A stretch of 64,000 nt of DNA from Stenotrophomonas maltophilia (GTDB lineage: Bacteria > Pseudomonadota > Gammaproteobacteria > Xanthomonadales > Xanthomonadaceae), in assembly GCF_002205165.1 (NCBI RefSeq), contig NZ_NIVS01000003.1, positions 1 through 64,000 on the forward strand, read 5' to 3'. Below, in pieces: positions 9,218 through 18,827 of the stretch. The notes under the pieces are model-generated. The model was not told where the DNA came from. It saw only the letters and a program-made list of their open reading frames with translations, and did not search any database. Made by a program: the position numbers and the translations under genes. Every line of letters starts with the position of its first letter. The stretch's first letter is position 1.

Positions 9218-9242
9218 GTACCGGCCAACGGCCGGTACCTAC
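9218..9242 (-). repeat. GTAG-type REP stem-loop
   Basis: On the minus strand this reads GTAG followed by a perfect 9-bp palindrome (GTACCGGCC/GGCCGGTAC, loop of three). It belongs to the same GTAG-headed REP class as the repeats at 5587 and 18828, and it abuts the terminator between two convergent genes. Confidence 0.65.
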
Positions 9243-9274
9243 AAAAAATGCCGCCTGTAAGGGCGGCATTTTTG
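9243..9274. terminator. Bidirectional Rho-independent terminator
   Basis: An 11-bp stem AAAATGCCGCC/GGCGGCATTTT with a 6-base loop is flanked by A-rich sequence on the left and T-rich sequence on the right. It can terminate in both directions. It lies between the convergent smeRv and OmpA-like genes, as expected. Confidence 0.85.
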
Positions 9275-9325
9275 TGTTGCGAACCTGTGGCACGCAACAC
9301 CCAATAACAGCGCGCTGACGCGCTG

Positions 9326-10021
9326 TTATTGCTGCAACGGAATCACACGGATTTCGACGCGGCGGTTCTGCGCGCGGCCGGCATCGGTGTTGTTGTCGGC
9401 AATCGGGTAGGCCTTGCCGGCACCGAGGGTTTCGATGCGGGCGCGCTGCACACCCTGCCCCGCCAGGTAGGCGGCGACCGAATCGGCACGTTCCTTGGAG
9501 AGGCGGTTGTTGACTGCATCGCTGCCGATGCTGTCGGTGTGGCCGACCACTTCGATCATGGTCTGGTTGTACTCGGCCAGCGTGCTGGCCACGCCGTTGA
9601 GCGAGCTGTAGAACTGCGGCTTCAGCGTGGACTTGCCGAAATCGAAGGTAATGCCGTCCGGCAGGTTCAGGACCAGGTTGTCGCCATTGCGGGAGACGTC
9701 GATACCGGTGTTGGCGGTACGTTCGCGCAGCGCGCGTTCCTGACGGTCCTGGTACTGGCCGACGGCCGCGCCGCTGAGTGCGCCGATACCGGCACCGATC
9801 ATGGCGTGCTGGCGGCGCTCGGTGGCGCTGTTGCCGCTGAGCAGGCCGGCGGCGACGCCGACGGCAGTGCCGATCAGGGCGTTGCGGCCGGTGCGGTTCT
9901 GCTGTTCGACGGGGTTGCCGTACTGGTCACTCTGCACGTAGGAGCCACCGGTGGCGCAGGCCGTCAGGGCGGCAGCAGTCATCAGGGCCAGGGCCACGTT
10001 GCGGGTTGCGGGTCGAATCAT
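9326..10021 (-). CDS. OmpA-family outer-membrane lipoprotein (YiaD-like)
   Basis: This 231-residue lipoprotein has a lipobox LTAC (Cys22) after a signal segment. Two glycine-zipper stretches follow, at about residues 45-85 (GTAVGVAAGLLSG and GAGIGALSGAAVG). The C-terminal OmpA peptidoglycan-binding domain spans about 120-230, with the motif VVGHTDSIGSDAVNNRLSKE and the ending RRVEIRV. It probably tethers the outer membrane to peptidoglycan. It is a monocistronic minus-strand gene with a terminator just downstream. Confidence 0.85.
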   Translation of the reverse strand: MIRPATRNVALALMTAAALTACATGGSYVQSDQYGNPVEQQNRTGRNALIGTAVGVAAGLLSGNSATERRQHAMIGAGIGALSGAAVGQYQDRQERALRERTANTGIDVSRNGDNLVLNLPDGITFDFGKSTLKPQFYSSLNGVASTLAEYNQTMIEVVGHTDSIGSDAVNNRLSKERADSVAAYLAGQGVQRARIETLGAGKAYPIADNNTDAGRAQNRRVEIRVIPLQQ

Positions 10022-10172
10022 GAGGTTTCTCCTTGGTTACCGGACGGCGCCGGCGTGCGGGCCGTGAAGAGCATAAACAGCCCAACGCGATGCCGGCATG
10101 ATGAATGGACCGCTCGGCAGCTCCCTGTTCAGGTAAACGGTTACGGTGAAACCGACCGGTTCGGGATGCGCG

Positions 10173-11588
10173 TCACGCCCCGCCAGTGTGCCGATACGCC
10201 GCCAACGCGGCATCGCGCCCCTCGCTCAGATCCACAAGCGGCAACGTGGGATAGCCCGGCGCGTGCGCGGCCAGCAGTTGCGGCGATTGCCACGGTGCGA
10301 AGCGCGCTTTCAACGGCAGCGCCTCCAGTTCAGGCACCCATCGCGTGATGTAGCGCGCCTGCGGGTCGAACTTCTGCGACTGGGTCACCGGGTTGAAGAT
10401 CCGGAAGTATGGCGCCGCATCCGCACCGGTGCCGGCGACCCACTGCCAGCCCATGGTGTTGTTGGCCAGATCCGCATCGACCAGCGTGTCCCAGAACCAG
10501 CGCGCACCTTCGCGCCAGTGCTGGCGCATGTGCTTGCACAGGTAGCTGGCGACGATCATCCGGACGCGGTTGTGCATGTAACCGGTCGCCCACAGCTCGC
10601 GCAGGCCGGCATCGACGATCGGGATGCCGGTACGCCCCTGTTGCCACGCTTTCAATGCCGCCGGATCCGGTTTGGCCCACTGGAACTGATCGAAGCGCGG
10701 GTTGAGATTGTGGTCCGGGGTCTGCGGGAAGTGATGCAGCAGGTGGTAGGAAAATTCGCGCCAGCCGAGCTCGCGTAGGTAGCCATCGATATCGGCGTCG
10801 CGGCTGGCGCTGCGTTCGCTCTGCAGCCGACGGGCGATCTGCCATGGTGCGATCTCACCGAAATGCAGGTGCGGCGAGAGAAGCGAGGTACCGACACGAT
10901 CCGGCAGATCACGCTGCTCGCGATAGCCGTTGAGCGCCCCATCGATGAAGACGGTCAGCGCCTCGTGCGCGCCCGCCTCGCCCGGTTGCCAATGGTCCCA
11001 GAACTGTCGGTCCCACGGAATCGACGGTGCCAGGCCAAGCGTGTCGAGACTCTCGCCACTGGCGCTGTGCGCGGCAAGCCGCTCGGGCAAGCGGGTCGGG
11101 GCCGGCAACTGCAGACGGGTCAGCGCATTGCGCCAGAACGGGGTGAACACCTTGTACGGCCCGCCCTGCTGGGTCGCTACGTCCCACGGTTCGAACATCA
11201 GGCTGCCGTTGTGGCTTTCGGCCTCGATGCCCTGCTCGCGCAGCTCCCGTTTGACCTTCGCATCGCGCGGCTGCGTGGCCGGCTCGTACTTGCGGTTCCA
11301 GTACACCGCCACCGCACCGGTCTGATCGATCAGCTGCCGCAGCTGTGCCTGACTATCGCCCCGGCGCAGCACCAGCGACGAGCCGCGCGCACGGAGGTCG
11401 GCGTCGAGCGCGGCCAGCGAACGATGCAACCAGGTGTTCGACGCGCCACCGGGCGCCCAGTCGCCTTCTTCGTGTGGCGCATGGATGTAGACCGGCACCG
11501 GCACATGGCCGGCATCCAGAGCGGCCTGCAGGGCCGGGTTGTCCTGCAACCGCAGGTCACGGCGAAACCACACCAACGCTACCGACAC
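10173..11588 (-). CDS. phrB: Deoxyribodipyrimidine photolyase
   Basis: This is a class I CPD photolyase that reverses UV-induced pyrimidine dimers using light, FAD and an antenna cofactor. The N-terminal alpha/beta antenna domain begins VALVWFRRDLRLQDNPAL. The C-terminal helical FAD domain contains the signature stretch WQWVAGTGADAAPYFRIF and the DNA-binding tract HNRVRMIVAS. The GTG at 11588 gives 471 residues, the usual length. An in-frame upstream ATG at 11699 would add an unconserved 37-residue leader. A fragment GGGGTAG before the GTG may serve as a weak ribosome site. Confidence 0.9.
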   Translation of the reverse strand: MSVALVWFRRDLRLQDNPALQAALDAGHVPVPVYIHAPHEEGDWAPGGASNTWLHRSLAALDADLRARGSSLVLRRGDSQAQLRQLIDQTGAVAVYWNRKYEPATQPRDAKVKRELREQGIEAESHNGSLMFEPWDVATQQGGPYKVFTPFWRNALTRLQLPAPTRLPERLAAHSASGESLDTLGLAPSIPWDRQFWDHWQPGEAGAHEALTVFIDGALNGYREQRDLPDRVGTSLLSPHLHFGEIAPWQIARRLQSERSASRDADIDGYLRELGWREFSYHLLHHFPQTPDHNLNPRFDQFQWAKPDPAALKAWQQGRTGIPIVDAGLRELWATGYMHNRVRMIVASYLCKHMRQHWREGARWFWDTLVDADLANNTMGWQWVAGTGADAAPYFRIFNPVTQSQKFDPQARYITRWVPELEALPLKARFAPWQSPQLLAAHAPGYPTLPLVDLSEGRDAALAAYRHTGGA

Positions 11589-11805
11589 GAGACTACCCCG
11601 GAAGATTCGAAGGGCAATGATAGCCAGTGCGGGTGAAGGAGAGGCAGCGATCGCGCGTGAATAGCCCGCACTGTTCCACTTCGCGGCGCTTGACCTCAAT
11701 CACGCTTGAGGTTCTATCGTAGCGCCACCGAACTACTGCGGCCACGCCGAAGCACGACCGTGCTGCGTGCCTGCACCGCCCCCACCTGCACTTCCGGAGA
11801 TACCC

Positions 11806-12435
11806 ATGGCCTACACCCTCCCCGCCCTGCCCTACGCCTACGACGCACTCGAACCGCACTTCGATGCACGCACGATGGAAATCCATCATGCCAAGCACCA
11901 CCAGGCCTACATCACCAACCTCAATGCGGCGCTCGCCGATGCCGACATCGAGAGCACCGACATCGATGCGCTGATTGCCGATATCGGGTCTCTGCCCGAG
12001 GGGGTGCGCAACGCCGTCCGCAACAACGGCGGCGGACATGCCAACCACAGCCTGTTCTGGACCGTCCTGACGCCGGACAGCGGCCAACCGGACAATGTGG
12101 TTGCCGCTGCCATCGAGCGTGACCTCGGCGGCCATGGCGCGTTCAAGGAGGCCTTCACCAAGGCCGCGCAGACCCGCTTCGGCAGTGGCTGGGCGTGGTT
12201 GACGTTGAACCGGGACGGCAAGCTGCAGGTGGAAAGCAGTCCGAACCAGGACAGCCCGTTGATGGGCGAGTTCGCGGGCCTCTCGGGCGGCACCCCGATC
12301 CTCGGACTGGATGTGTGGGAACACGCGTACTACCTGAACTACCAGAACCGCCGCCCGGACTACATCGCCGCCTTCTTCGAATTGATCGACTGGACCGAGG
12401 TCGCGCGCCGTTACCAGGCCGCTGGCGGCCGTTGA
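11806..12435 (+). CDS. sodA: Superoxide dismutase, Mn type
   Basis: This 209-residue Fe/Mn-family superoxide dismutase is cytoplasmic, with no signal. The metal ligands are visible: His27, His81 ([11 protein letters not shown]), Asp169 and His173 ([11 protein letters not shown]). The pattern around HANHSLFW favours manganese over iron, but metal choice is inferred. The ATG at 11806 has a CCGGAGA ribosome site 5-6 bases upstream. An in-frame ATG at 11767 would add a Pro-rich tail and is rejected. Confidence 0.92.
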   Translation: MAYTLPALPYAYDALEPHFDARTMEIHHAKHHQAYITNLNAALADADIESTDIDALIADIGSLPEGVRNAVRNNGGGHANHSLFWTVLTPDSGQPDNVVAAAIERDLGGHGAFKEAFTKAAQTRFGSGWAWLTLNRDGKLQVESSPNQDSPLMGEFAGLSGGTPILGLDVWEHAYYLNYQNRRPDYIAAFFELIDWTEVARRYQAAGGR

Positions 12436-12440
12436 TCGAC

Positions 12441-12510
12441 GCGGGTCCTGCACTGGGCGTCGACACGCAGCACTGCGCCACGTCGTCCGGGGCTGCAGTG
12501 CTGGACCCGC
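12441..12510. repeat. Nested inverted repeat between sodA and TPR gene
   Basis: An outer 8-bp stem GCGGGTCC/GGACCCGC (12441-12448, 12503-12510) encloses an inner 9-bp stem CAGCACTGC/GCAGTGCTG (12468-12476, 12495-12503). No T-run follows, so it is not a standard terminator. It could attenuate or stabilise the sodA transcript. Confidence 0.4.
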
Positions 12511-12546
12511 CACTTGCCCGCTTCAACCTGCCTGAGCCGAGACCGA

Positions 12547-12873
12547 ATGGACATTCCTGCACTGCAACGTCTGCTTGAGCGTGGTCGCGACAGCGCCCTG
12601 CTGCGCTTCGGCCTGGGCAAGGCCCTGCTGGATGCGGGCAACGCCGCGGAGGCGGTCATCCATCTGCAGCACTGTGTCGCACAGGATCCGCGCTATTCGG
12701 CGGGCTGGAAATGGCTGGGCAAAGCGTCCCTGGCGGCCGGCGATACGCCCGGGGCAGCACAGGCGTGGCAGGAAGGCAGCCACGTCGCCGAGCGCAACGG
12801 CGACAAGCAGGCGGTCAAGGAGATGGGCGTGTTCCTGCGGCGGCTGCACAAGGCGAGTACGAGCCGGGCGTGA
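12547..12873 (+). CDS. Small TPR-repeat protein
   Basis: This 108-residue helical protein has about two tetratricopeptide repeats: LLRFGLGKALLDAGNAAEA at about residues 18-36 and a second around WKWLGKASLAAGDTPGA. TPR folds mediate protein contacts; no partner is known. The start MDIPALQ is chosen because Gly, Pro and Cys-rich sequence upstream is not TPR-like. It follows sodA after a structured 111-bp gap and may be cotranscribed with it. Confidence 0.75.
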   Translation: MDIPALQRLLERGRDSALLRFGLGKALLDAGNAAEAVIHLQHCVAQDPRYSAGWKWLGKASLAAGDTPGAAQAWQEGSHVAERNGDKQAVKEMGVFLRRLHKASTSRA

Positions 12874-12957
12874 TCGGGCGACAGCGTTACTAGAGCAGGC
12901 CGTTGTTGTAGAGCGCGATCAAGCCGTGGATCAACACCTGCCCGGCCACCTGGGTCC

Positions 12958-13605
12958 TCAATCACCCTTCGCGCGCCGCTGCTGCGTATCGAAACGCTGC
13001 ATCGAAGCACGGATCAGCGCCTTGGCCTCGGCGGCATTGCCCCAGCCGTTGAGCTGGACCGGATTGCGGCCGGCCGGCAGGTCCTTGTAGACGCGGAAGA
13101 AGGCTTCGATGCGCTGCCGTTCGATCAGCGGCAGGTCGTCCAGATCGCGGATGGTGGCGTAGGTGGGGTCGATCTTGTCGGTCGGCACGCCGATCACCTT
13201 TTCATCCTGCTCGCCGTCATCGACCATCTTCAGGAAGCCGATCGGGCGGAACCGCACGATCACGCCGGGATGCAGCGGCTCCCGTGTCAGTACGAGCGCG
13301 TCGAGCGGGTCGTTGTCGCCCGCCAAGGTGCGCGGCATCGAGCCGTAGTTGGCCGGGTACGCCACCGGCATCGACTGGAAGCGGTCCACGTGGACCAGGC
13401 CGTCCTCCTTGATCTCGTATTTGGTGACGCTGCCAGCCGGGATCTCCACGGCCAGATTCACCTCTTCCGGGGCATTGTTCGGCTGCGCGGCAAGGAACGG
13501 GTGCAGCACCGCGTTGCCGGCCACGCCGGCACCGGCGAGCAGCAGCAGCGAGGTGGCCAAGGCGGCCCGCGCGATGGAACGGCGATGGATCATCTCGATC
13601 TCCAC
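12958..13605 (-). CDS. Exported inorganic pyrophosphatase
   Basis: This is a family I soluble pyrophosphatase of 215 residues, including a signal peptide (residues 1 to about 30, hydrophobic LATSLLLLAGAGVAG). The active-site signature DNDPLDALVL is intact. Secretion is unusual because the housekeeping enzyme is cytoplasmic. It is the last gene of a minus-strand run with phosphatase, phytase and TonB receptor genes, so it probably releases orthophosphate from pyrophosphate in the periplasm. An in-frame ATG at 13593 (MIHRRS) is an equally good start. Confidence 0.88.
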   Translation of the reverse strand: MEIEMIHRRSIARAALATSLLLLAGAGVAGNAVLHPFLAAQPNNAPEEVNLAVEIPAGSVTKYEIKEDGLVHVDRFQSMPVAYPANYGSMPRTLAGDNDPLDALVLTREPLHPGVIVRFRPIGFLKMVDDGEQDEKVIGVPTDKIDPTYATIRDLDDLPLIERQRIEAFFRVYKDLPAGRNPVQLNGWGNAAEAKALIRASMQRFDTQQRRAKGD

Positions 13606-13642
13606 GGAAGGCCGGGCGCGCCGCAGCGGCCCGGCTGGTCGG

Positions 13643-15037
13643 TCATTCCCAGCAACGGTCGGCGCGGCCTTTCAGGGTCTGGGCGCGCGCGCAGTCACGG
13701 GGGGCGATGCGTCCCTGCGTCAGTTCGGCTTTCTGTTTGCGGCCATCGGCGCCACGTGTCAACTCGAAACCGTCGTACAGGCGCCCGGTGACGGTACGCG
13801 CCTCGTAACGCAGATGGGTCGGATCGATCTTCAGCACCTGGAACAGCTGCGTATCCTCACCCACCGGGGCCATGGTGGCACGGGCTTCATCCGAAAGTCG
13901 GTACTGCTTCGGCCCGGCGACGGTCACCACAAACTGCGGCGTCGCACCCTGCCCTTCGCCACGGCGGCCATAGGTATGGTCATGCCCCTGCAGGACCAGA
14001 TCGACCTGGTGGCGACGCACCACGGGCAGCAGCACATCGCGCAGTTCGGTGTTCTCGCGGCCTTCGCGCGGGGAATAGAACGGCTGGTGCAGCAGCACGA
14101 TGCTCCACGGGTGCGGATTGTCGGCCAGCACCGTGTCCAGCCAGGCGGCCTGTGCCTTGGCGGTGCCCAAATCGAGCGCGGAAGTGCCATCGAGGACGGC
14201 GATGCGCACGCCCTGGTAATCGAACCAGTAGGTGCTGGTATCTGCGGCGTCCACGCCATTGCGCGGCAACGCGAACGTCACCGGCCAGTGACGGCCGAGC
14301 ACGCGGCGCTCCTGCGGCGTGTCTTCGAACTCCTCGACGTACTCATGGTTGCCGATCGCCGGGGCCACGGCGGTTTCCTGCGGCAGCCAGCCCGCGGCGG
14401 CGAACCACTCGCCCCACTCACTGTCGTCTTGTCCGTCGCCGCCGCTGACCAGGTCACCGGCGAACAGGCTCAGGCGTGCGTCCGGGGCGGCCTTGAGGCC
14501 GGCGCGCAGGACGCGCGAGACGTGGCTGAGGTTCTTGTTCTGGGTGTCACCGAAGTACAGCAGGGTCAGCGGCTGCTCGGCGCGGCCGGCGGTACGCAGC
14601 TGGTTCCAGGCACTCCAGGTGTTCTGCCCCTGCACGCGCCATAGATACAGCGTGTCCGGCTGCAGGCCGGTCACATCCGCACGGTGGTGATGGGATGCCC
14701 CCAGCTCGGTGGTCAGCGCCTGGGTGGTGGCGGTGGTGCGGGTCGGCACGCCGACATCCGGCGAATCACCGGCGACTACCCATTCCAGCACCGGTGCCTT
14801 GACCGAGGTATCGGTCCGCCACGCGACCGAGAAACCGCGCGCGGCGTCCTGCGCCGGCGAGGCGACCAGCCGGTCCGGAAACCCGGTCGCCGCGTAATGG
14901 CGGTTGCCGGCCGGGACCTGGGTGTTCGGCTCAGCACCGGTCTCGGCGTCCTTCTTCGCCAAGGCGCTGCCACTGCACAGCAGCAGCGCCAGTGCGAGCG
15001 CGGTCAGCGCGGCAGGAACGCGGCTCACGCGCCACAC
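13643..15037 (-). CDS. Secreted metallophosphoesterase, purple acid phosphatase-like
   Basis: This is a 464-residue exported phosphatase. A signal peptide (about 1-27, ending SALA) is followed by a fibronectin-like N-terminal domain (about 40-150) and a calcineurin-like catalytic domain with metal motifs GDTQ, GDLV, GNHE and GHDHTYGR. This architecture is that of purple acid phosphatases. It overlaps the phytase gene by 13 bp, and the exported pyrophosphatase follows 38 bp later, so the three are likely one transcript serving periplasmic phosphate release. Confidence 0.88.
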   Translation of the reverse strand: MWRVSRVPAALTALALALLLCSGSALAKKDAETGAEPNTQVPAGNRHYAATGFPDRLVASPAQDAARGFSVAWRTDTSVKAPVLEWVVAGDSPDVGVPTRTTATTQALTTELGASHHHRADVTGLQPDTLYLWRVQGQNTWSAWNQLRTAGRAEQPLTLLYFGDTQNKNLSHVSRVLRAGLKAAPDARLSLFAGDLVSGGDGQDDSEWGEWFAAAGWLPQETAVAPAIGNHEYVEEFEDTPQERRVLGRHWPVTFALPRNGVDAADTSTYWFDYQGVRIAVLDGTSALDLGTAKAQAAWLDTVLADNPHPWSIVLLHQPFYSPREGRENTELRDVLLPVVRRHQVDLVLQGHDHTYGRRGEGQGATPQFVVTVAGPKQYRLSDEARATMAPVGEDTQLFQVLKIDPTHLRYEARTVTGRLYDGFELTRGADGRKQKAELTQGRIAPRDCARAQTLKGRADRCWE

Positions 15038-16161
15038 TCCAGCGGCAGCGACAACTGCCTGGCGATGCTGGCCCAGTCGAAGGCCACTACGCCCTGGTCA
15101 TCGTGCACGGCGTACAGCGCGCCGTGCGGGAAACGCGCGGACGGCGCCTGCATCGACCAGATGCCGTCGGTGTTGGCCACGGTGTTGCCCTGGAACGCAC
15201 CGACATGTTTCAGGCTGTGCCGGTCGAACAGATGGAACACGCTGCGCTGCTTGCCCTGCTCGGTGGTGATCCACCAACCCTCCTTGCCGCAGGTCCGCAG
15301 CATCACACCTTCGGCCTGGGCCTGGAAGGCATCGCGGCCGAACGTGGTGCCACTGAAACGGCCTTCCAGCGTGTAGACCTTGAACTCGCTGGCGTAGGTT
15401 TCGTCCTCTTCGGCGATCAGCAGGCGGTCATTGGCAGGGTCGCCCCAGATCGATTCGACCACGCGCAGCGCGCCCGCTTCGGTGGTGTCACCGATGCTGG
15501 CGGTGAGCGAGGCCTGCGCCTTGCCGCCCTGCACAGTGAGCGCATAACGGCGCACGCGCTTGTCCAGCTCAGCCAACGGCGGCAGCACATCGTTGCCCTG
15601 CGCGTCTTCGCCAGCGTCGTAGGAATCGGTGACGTACACGTCGTAGCCGCTGCCCTGCTTGTTCACCCACACCCCGTACGGCTTGCGCAGATCATCGGCG
15701 CCGAACACGCCCAGCGGGGTGAAGTCCGGCAGCTGCAGCACCTGTACGCGGTGGTTGTCGCGTTCCACGATCAGCACCAGGTCATCGACCACGGCGATGC
15801 CGTTAGGGCGGTCGAACTGGCCCGGGGCGGTGCCGAGGCTGCCGACATCGCGCAGCTTCGCGCCGGTCTGCCCGTCATAGACCACCAGCTTGTCGGTGGC
15901 CTTGGCGGTGGCGATCAGCCAGACCTGGCCATCGGGCGTGGTCCAGCTGGCCGGCGAGTCGATGTTGTCCTCCGGGGTCATCGGGGTCAGGAACGCCTCG
16001 GCGACCGTGGCGACATTTCGCGCAGCGGATGCGTCGGCAGCAGCGGTCGCCGCGGCGGGTGCCGCAGGGTCCGGCGTCGCAGCCTCGGGGCCGGCGGCCG
16101 GGCTGCAGGCGGTCAACAGCGCCAGCGCGAGCAGGCTCAGGCCAGGGGACGCGCGCATCAC
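15025..16161 (-). CDS. Beta-propeller phytase lipoprotein
   Basis: This 378-residue protein has a lipobox LLTACS (Cys19) and an Ala/Pro linker, then a beta-propeller domain with repeated blade motifs (DNIDSPASW, RPNGIAVVDD, ESIWGDPANDRLLIAEED, YAVHDDQG). It fits the calcium-dependent 3-phytase family that removes phosphate from myo-inositol hexakisphosphate. Its ATG overlaps the stop of the TonB receptor gene (ATGA). Its product would feed the phosphatases encoded downstream. Confidence 0.85.
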   Translation of the reverse strand: MMRASPGLSLLALALLTACSPAAGPEAATPDPAAPAAATAAADASAARNVATVAEAFLTPMTPEDNIDSPASWTTPDGQVWLIATAKATDKLVVYDGQTGAKLRDVGSLGTAPGQFDRPNGIAVVDDLVLIVERDNHRVQVLQLPDFTPLGVFGADDLRKPYGVWVNKQGSGYDVYVTDSYDAGEDAQGNDVLPPLAELDKRVRRYALTVQGGKAQASLTASIGDTTEAGALRVVESIWGDPANDRLLIAEEDETYASEFKVYTLEGRFSGTTFGRDAFQAQAEGVMLRTCGKEGWWITTEQGKQRSVFHLFDRHSLKHVGAFQGNTVANTDGIWSMQAPSARFPHGALYAVHDDQGVVAFDWASIARQLSLPLECGA

Positions 16162-18728
16162 AGGGCCACCTTCAGGCCGAGCGCATAGGTGCGGCCATAT
16201 TCTTCGTTCTGCAGGGTGCGCGAGCGCACGCCCTGGTAGAGCTCCAGCGGCTTGTCGAGCAGGTTCTGCGCTTCGACGTAGACGCTCACGTTCGAGGTGA
16301 TCTTGTAGTCCATGCTGAAGTCGAGCTGGGTGTTGGGTGCGACGTAGATGTCATACGCGCGGCTGTCGCCCAGCGAGTCCAGATACTCGCTGCGGTAGAC
16401 CGCCGCCACGCGGGTGCTGAAGCCGGCCTTTTCATAGCCGATGTGCGCGCTGTACACGTGCCTGGACGCCCGCGGCAGCATGAAGTCGTCGCGCTCGCGG
16501 CCCGCCACGCCGGGGTCGAAGTCGGTATCGAGCCAGGTACCGCTGGCGCCGACCAGCAGACCATCCCAGCCGGCCGGCAGGAAGGCGAGCTGCTGCTGCC
16601 AGTTGAACTCGGCGCCCTTGACCGTCGCCTTGTTGCCGTTGATCACCCGGGTGACTTCGAAGCCGGGATACGCCGGATCGGTGTTGCTCACCGTGTTGAC
16701 GATGTAGCCGTCGATCGACTTGTGGAATATCCCCAGCGAGACGATGCCGGTGCTGCCGAGGTATTTCTCGAGCGACAGGTCGATGTTCTTCGATTCGTAC
16801 GGGTCCAGCTGCGGGTTGCCGATCCGCACTTCCTCATCGCCCCGGCTCAGGCCGACACGCGGCGCCACATCGCCGAACGACGGGCGCGAGACGGTCTTGT
16901 TGGCAGCCGCGCGCAGCACCCAGTCATCGCCTGCGTCGTAGCGCAGGTGCAGGCCGGGCAGCACAGTGGTGTAACTGCGGCTCACGCTCAGCGGGGTGAC
17001 CGTGAAGCTGCGGCCGTTGGGCGCCACCTCCACGCTGTTGCCGGTGGCGCTGAACTGGGTGTTCTCCACGCGCACGCCGCCGATGATGCGCAGCGCGCCA
17101 ATATCCCAGGTGCCCATCGCGTAGCTGGCGAAGATGTCCTCGCTGGCGGTGTAGTCCTCTTCCAGCGAGGCCAGGGCGTTGCCGCCGGCATCCTGCGGGC
17201 GGGCACTGTACTGGCCGCCCTGCTGGGCCCAGTAGCGCCGCATGGCATCCGAGCTCATCCCCTGGCCGAGGCTGCCACCCCGGTGATCGGGGGCGGCGGC
17301 GGTCCAGTCCGACAACGCCACGTCCGGGCCGACGCGCAGTTCGCGCTCATCGACGTTGACGTCGCGGTCGCGCCACCGGCCCAGCAGACCGATCTTGTAG
17401 CTCGACGAATCGCCATCGAAGCGCACATTGATCTGCGCGCTGCGCTCGCTGTCGTTGACCTGCTTGGGCGACACCACGAAACGGTCGAAATCGTAGTTGC
17501 CGTTGTCCATCCATTGCGCGCTGGTCAGGGTGTAGCGCGGAATGCCGCTGTTCTGATCGACGGTGCCGCCGAGGTCATCCCCGTTGTACTCGAAGCGCGC
17601 CTCCATCTCGTCGTTGACGCGCTCTTCGGTACGCGTGTAGCCCACCTTGTAATCGACCACCGCATTGGTGAGACGGTTCTCGCCGCCGGCACTGGTGGTG
17701 AAGGTGTTTTCCTTCTTGGTGCGATAGCGCATGCGCTTCTGGATCGCATCGGCCGGCAGGTCGTCCACCCGGTACTGGTTGTTGCCCAGCGCGGTGACCT
17801 CGCCATCGCCGAAGTTGAAGAGAGTGCGCTGGCGGGTTTCAGCATCGTCGAACTGGCTGTACAGCGTGCGCAGGTAATAGCGGTTGTCGTCGTCCGGGCG
17901 CCAGTCCAGGTTGAGGTTGGCGCCGATGCGCTTGCGTTCGATCTCGTACTTGCGCTGCTGCAGGCTGTTGGCGAACAGCTCGTCCTCGCCACCGCCGTCG
18001 AACTCGCCGTACTCCACTTCAGTGTTGTCCGATTCGAACTTGCGGTTCTGGTAGTTCACGCCCAGTGCCACGCCGAAGGTATCGGCGAACACTTCGCTGT
18101 AGTTGATCGCGGCCTTTGGGCTGGTATTGCCGGAGAGCTGCTGGTGGCTGGCCTCGATCTTGCCACGCAGATTGCGGCCTTCGCGATCGAACGCCGAGGC
18201 CGACTCGACCAGGATCGCGCCACCGATGGCGTCGCCCGGCATGTCCGGGGTGGGCGACTTGACCACCCGCAGGCGCTCGGTCGAGTCGGAGGGAATCACG
18301 TCCAGCGGTGCAGCGCGGCTGGAGTCTTCCGGGGTGCCGATGGCGATGCCGTCGACGCTGACGCTGTTGAGGTTGGCATCCAGGCCACGGATGACCACGA
18401 AGCGCCCCTCGCCCTGGTCACGGGTGACGCTGACGCCGGGCAGGCGCTGCAGCGATTCGGCCACGTTCTTGTCCGGGTAGACGCCCATCGCATCGGAGGA
18501 CACCGCATCTTCGATCGCATCGCTGCTGCGCTTGAGGTCGACCGCGCGGGTCTGCGACTCCAGCTGCGGGCGCACTTCCACGCGGTCCAGATCGATAGCC
18601 CCGGCCGCGGCAGCGGCATTGCCGGCCACCGTGCTGCCATCGGGCGTATCGGCGGCATGGGCAGACGGTGTGATCACCGCCAGCAACGAGAGGCTGATCG
18701 CCAGGCCCAACGGACGCTTCTTGTGCAC
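16158..18728 (-). CDS. TonB-dependent receptor of the phytase operon
   Basis: This 856-residue outer-membrane beta-barrel has a signal peptide ending SAHA, a plug domain (about 50-200: LQRLPGVSV, FVVIRGLDANLNSVSVDG) and a C-terminal barrel with repeated aromatic strands. The GTG at 18728 is preferred: it has GGGGA about 6 bases upstream and gives a clean signal peptide (MHKKRPLGLAIS). An ATG at 18785 and longer reading frames upstream are less likely. It heads a four-gene phosphate operon, so phytate or a phosphorylated sugar is the probable ligand. That is inference from context. Confidence 0.87.
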   Translation of the reverse strand: MHKKRPLGLAISLSLLAVITPSAHAADTPDGSTVAGNAAAAAGAIDLDRVEVRPQLESQTRAVDLKRSSDAIEDAVSSDAMGVYPDKNVAESLQRLPGVSVTRDQGEGRFVVIRGLDANLNSVSVDGIAIGTPEDSSRAAPLDVIPSDSTERLRVVKSPTPDMPGDAIGGAILVESASAFDREGRNLRGKIEASHQQLSGNTSPKAAINYSEVFADTFGVALGVNYQNRKFESDNTEVEYGEFDGGGEDELFANSLQQRKYEIERKRIGANLNLDWRPDDDNRYYLRTLYSQFDDAETRQRTLFNFGDGEVTALGNNQYRVDDLPADAIQKRMRYRTKKENTFTTSAGGENRLTNAVVDYKVGYTRTEERVNDEMEARFEYNGDDLGGTVDQNSGIPRYTLTSAQWMDNGNYDFDRFVVSPKQVNDSERSAQINVRFDGDSSSYKIGLLGRWRDRDVNVDERELRVGPDVALSDWTAAAPDHRGGSLGQGMSSDAMRRYWAQQGGQYSARPQDAGGNALASLEEDYTASEDIFASYAMGTWDIGALRIIGGVRVENTQFSATGNSVEVAPNGRSFTVTPLSVSRSYTTVLPGLHLRYDAGDDWVLRAAANKTVSRPSFGDVAPRVGLSRGDEEVRIGNPQLDPYESKNIDLSLEKYLGSTGIVSLGIFHKSIDGYIVNTVSNTDPAYPGFEVTRVINGNKATVKGAEFNWQQQLAFLPAGWDGLLVGASGTWLDTDFDPGVAGRERDDFMLPRASRHVYSAHIGYEKAGFSTRVAAVYRSEYLDSLGDSRAYDIYVAPNTQLDFSMDYKITSNVSVYVEAQNLLDKPLELYQGVRSRTLQNEEYGRTYALGLKVAL

Positions 18729-18827
18729 TGCATTCCCCAATCTGTGTAAAGAATGGGTCAGCACGGTATGTCCGGGAGGTTGCATGGGGATGACACCGGG
18801 GACATCGAGGGCGGAGATCGGGTCTTG

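Noticed and set aside
16029..18749. 906-codon plus-strand frame opposite the TonB receptor
   Set aside because: It is an antisense shadow of a well-supported receptor gene, with no ribosome site or recognisable motif.
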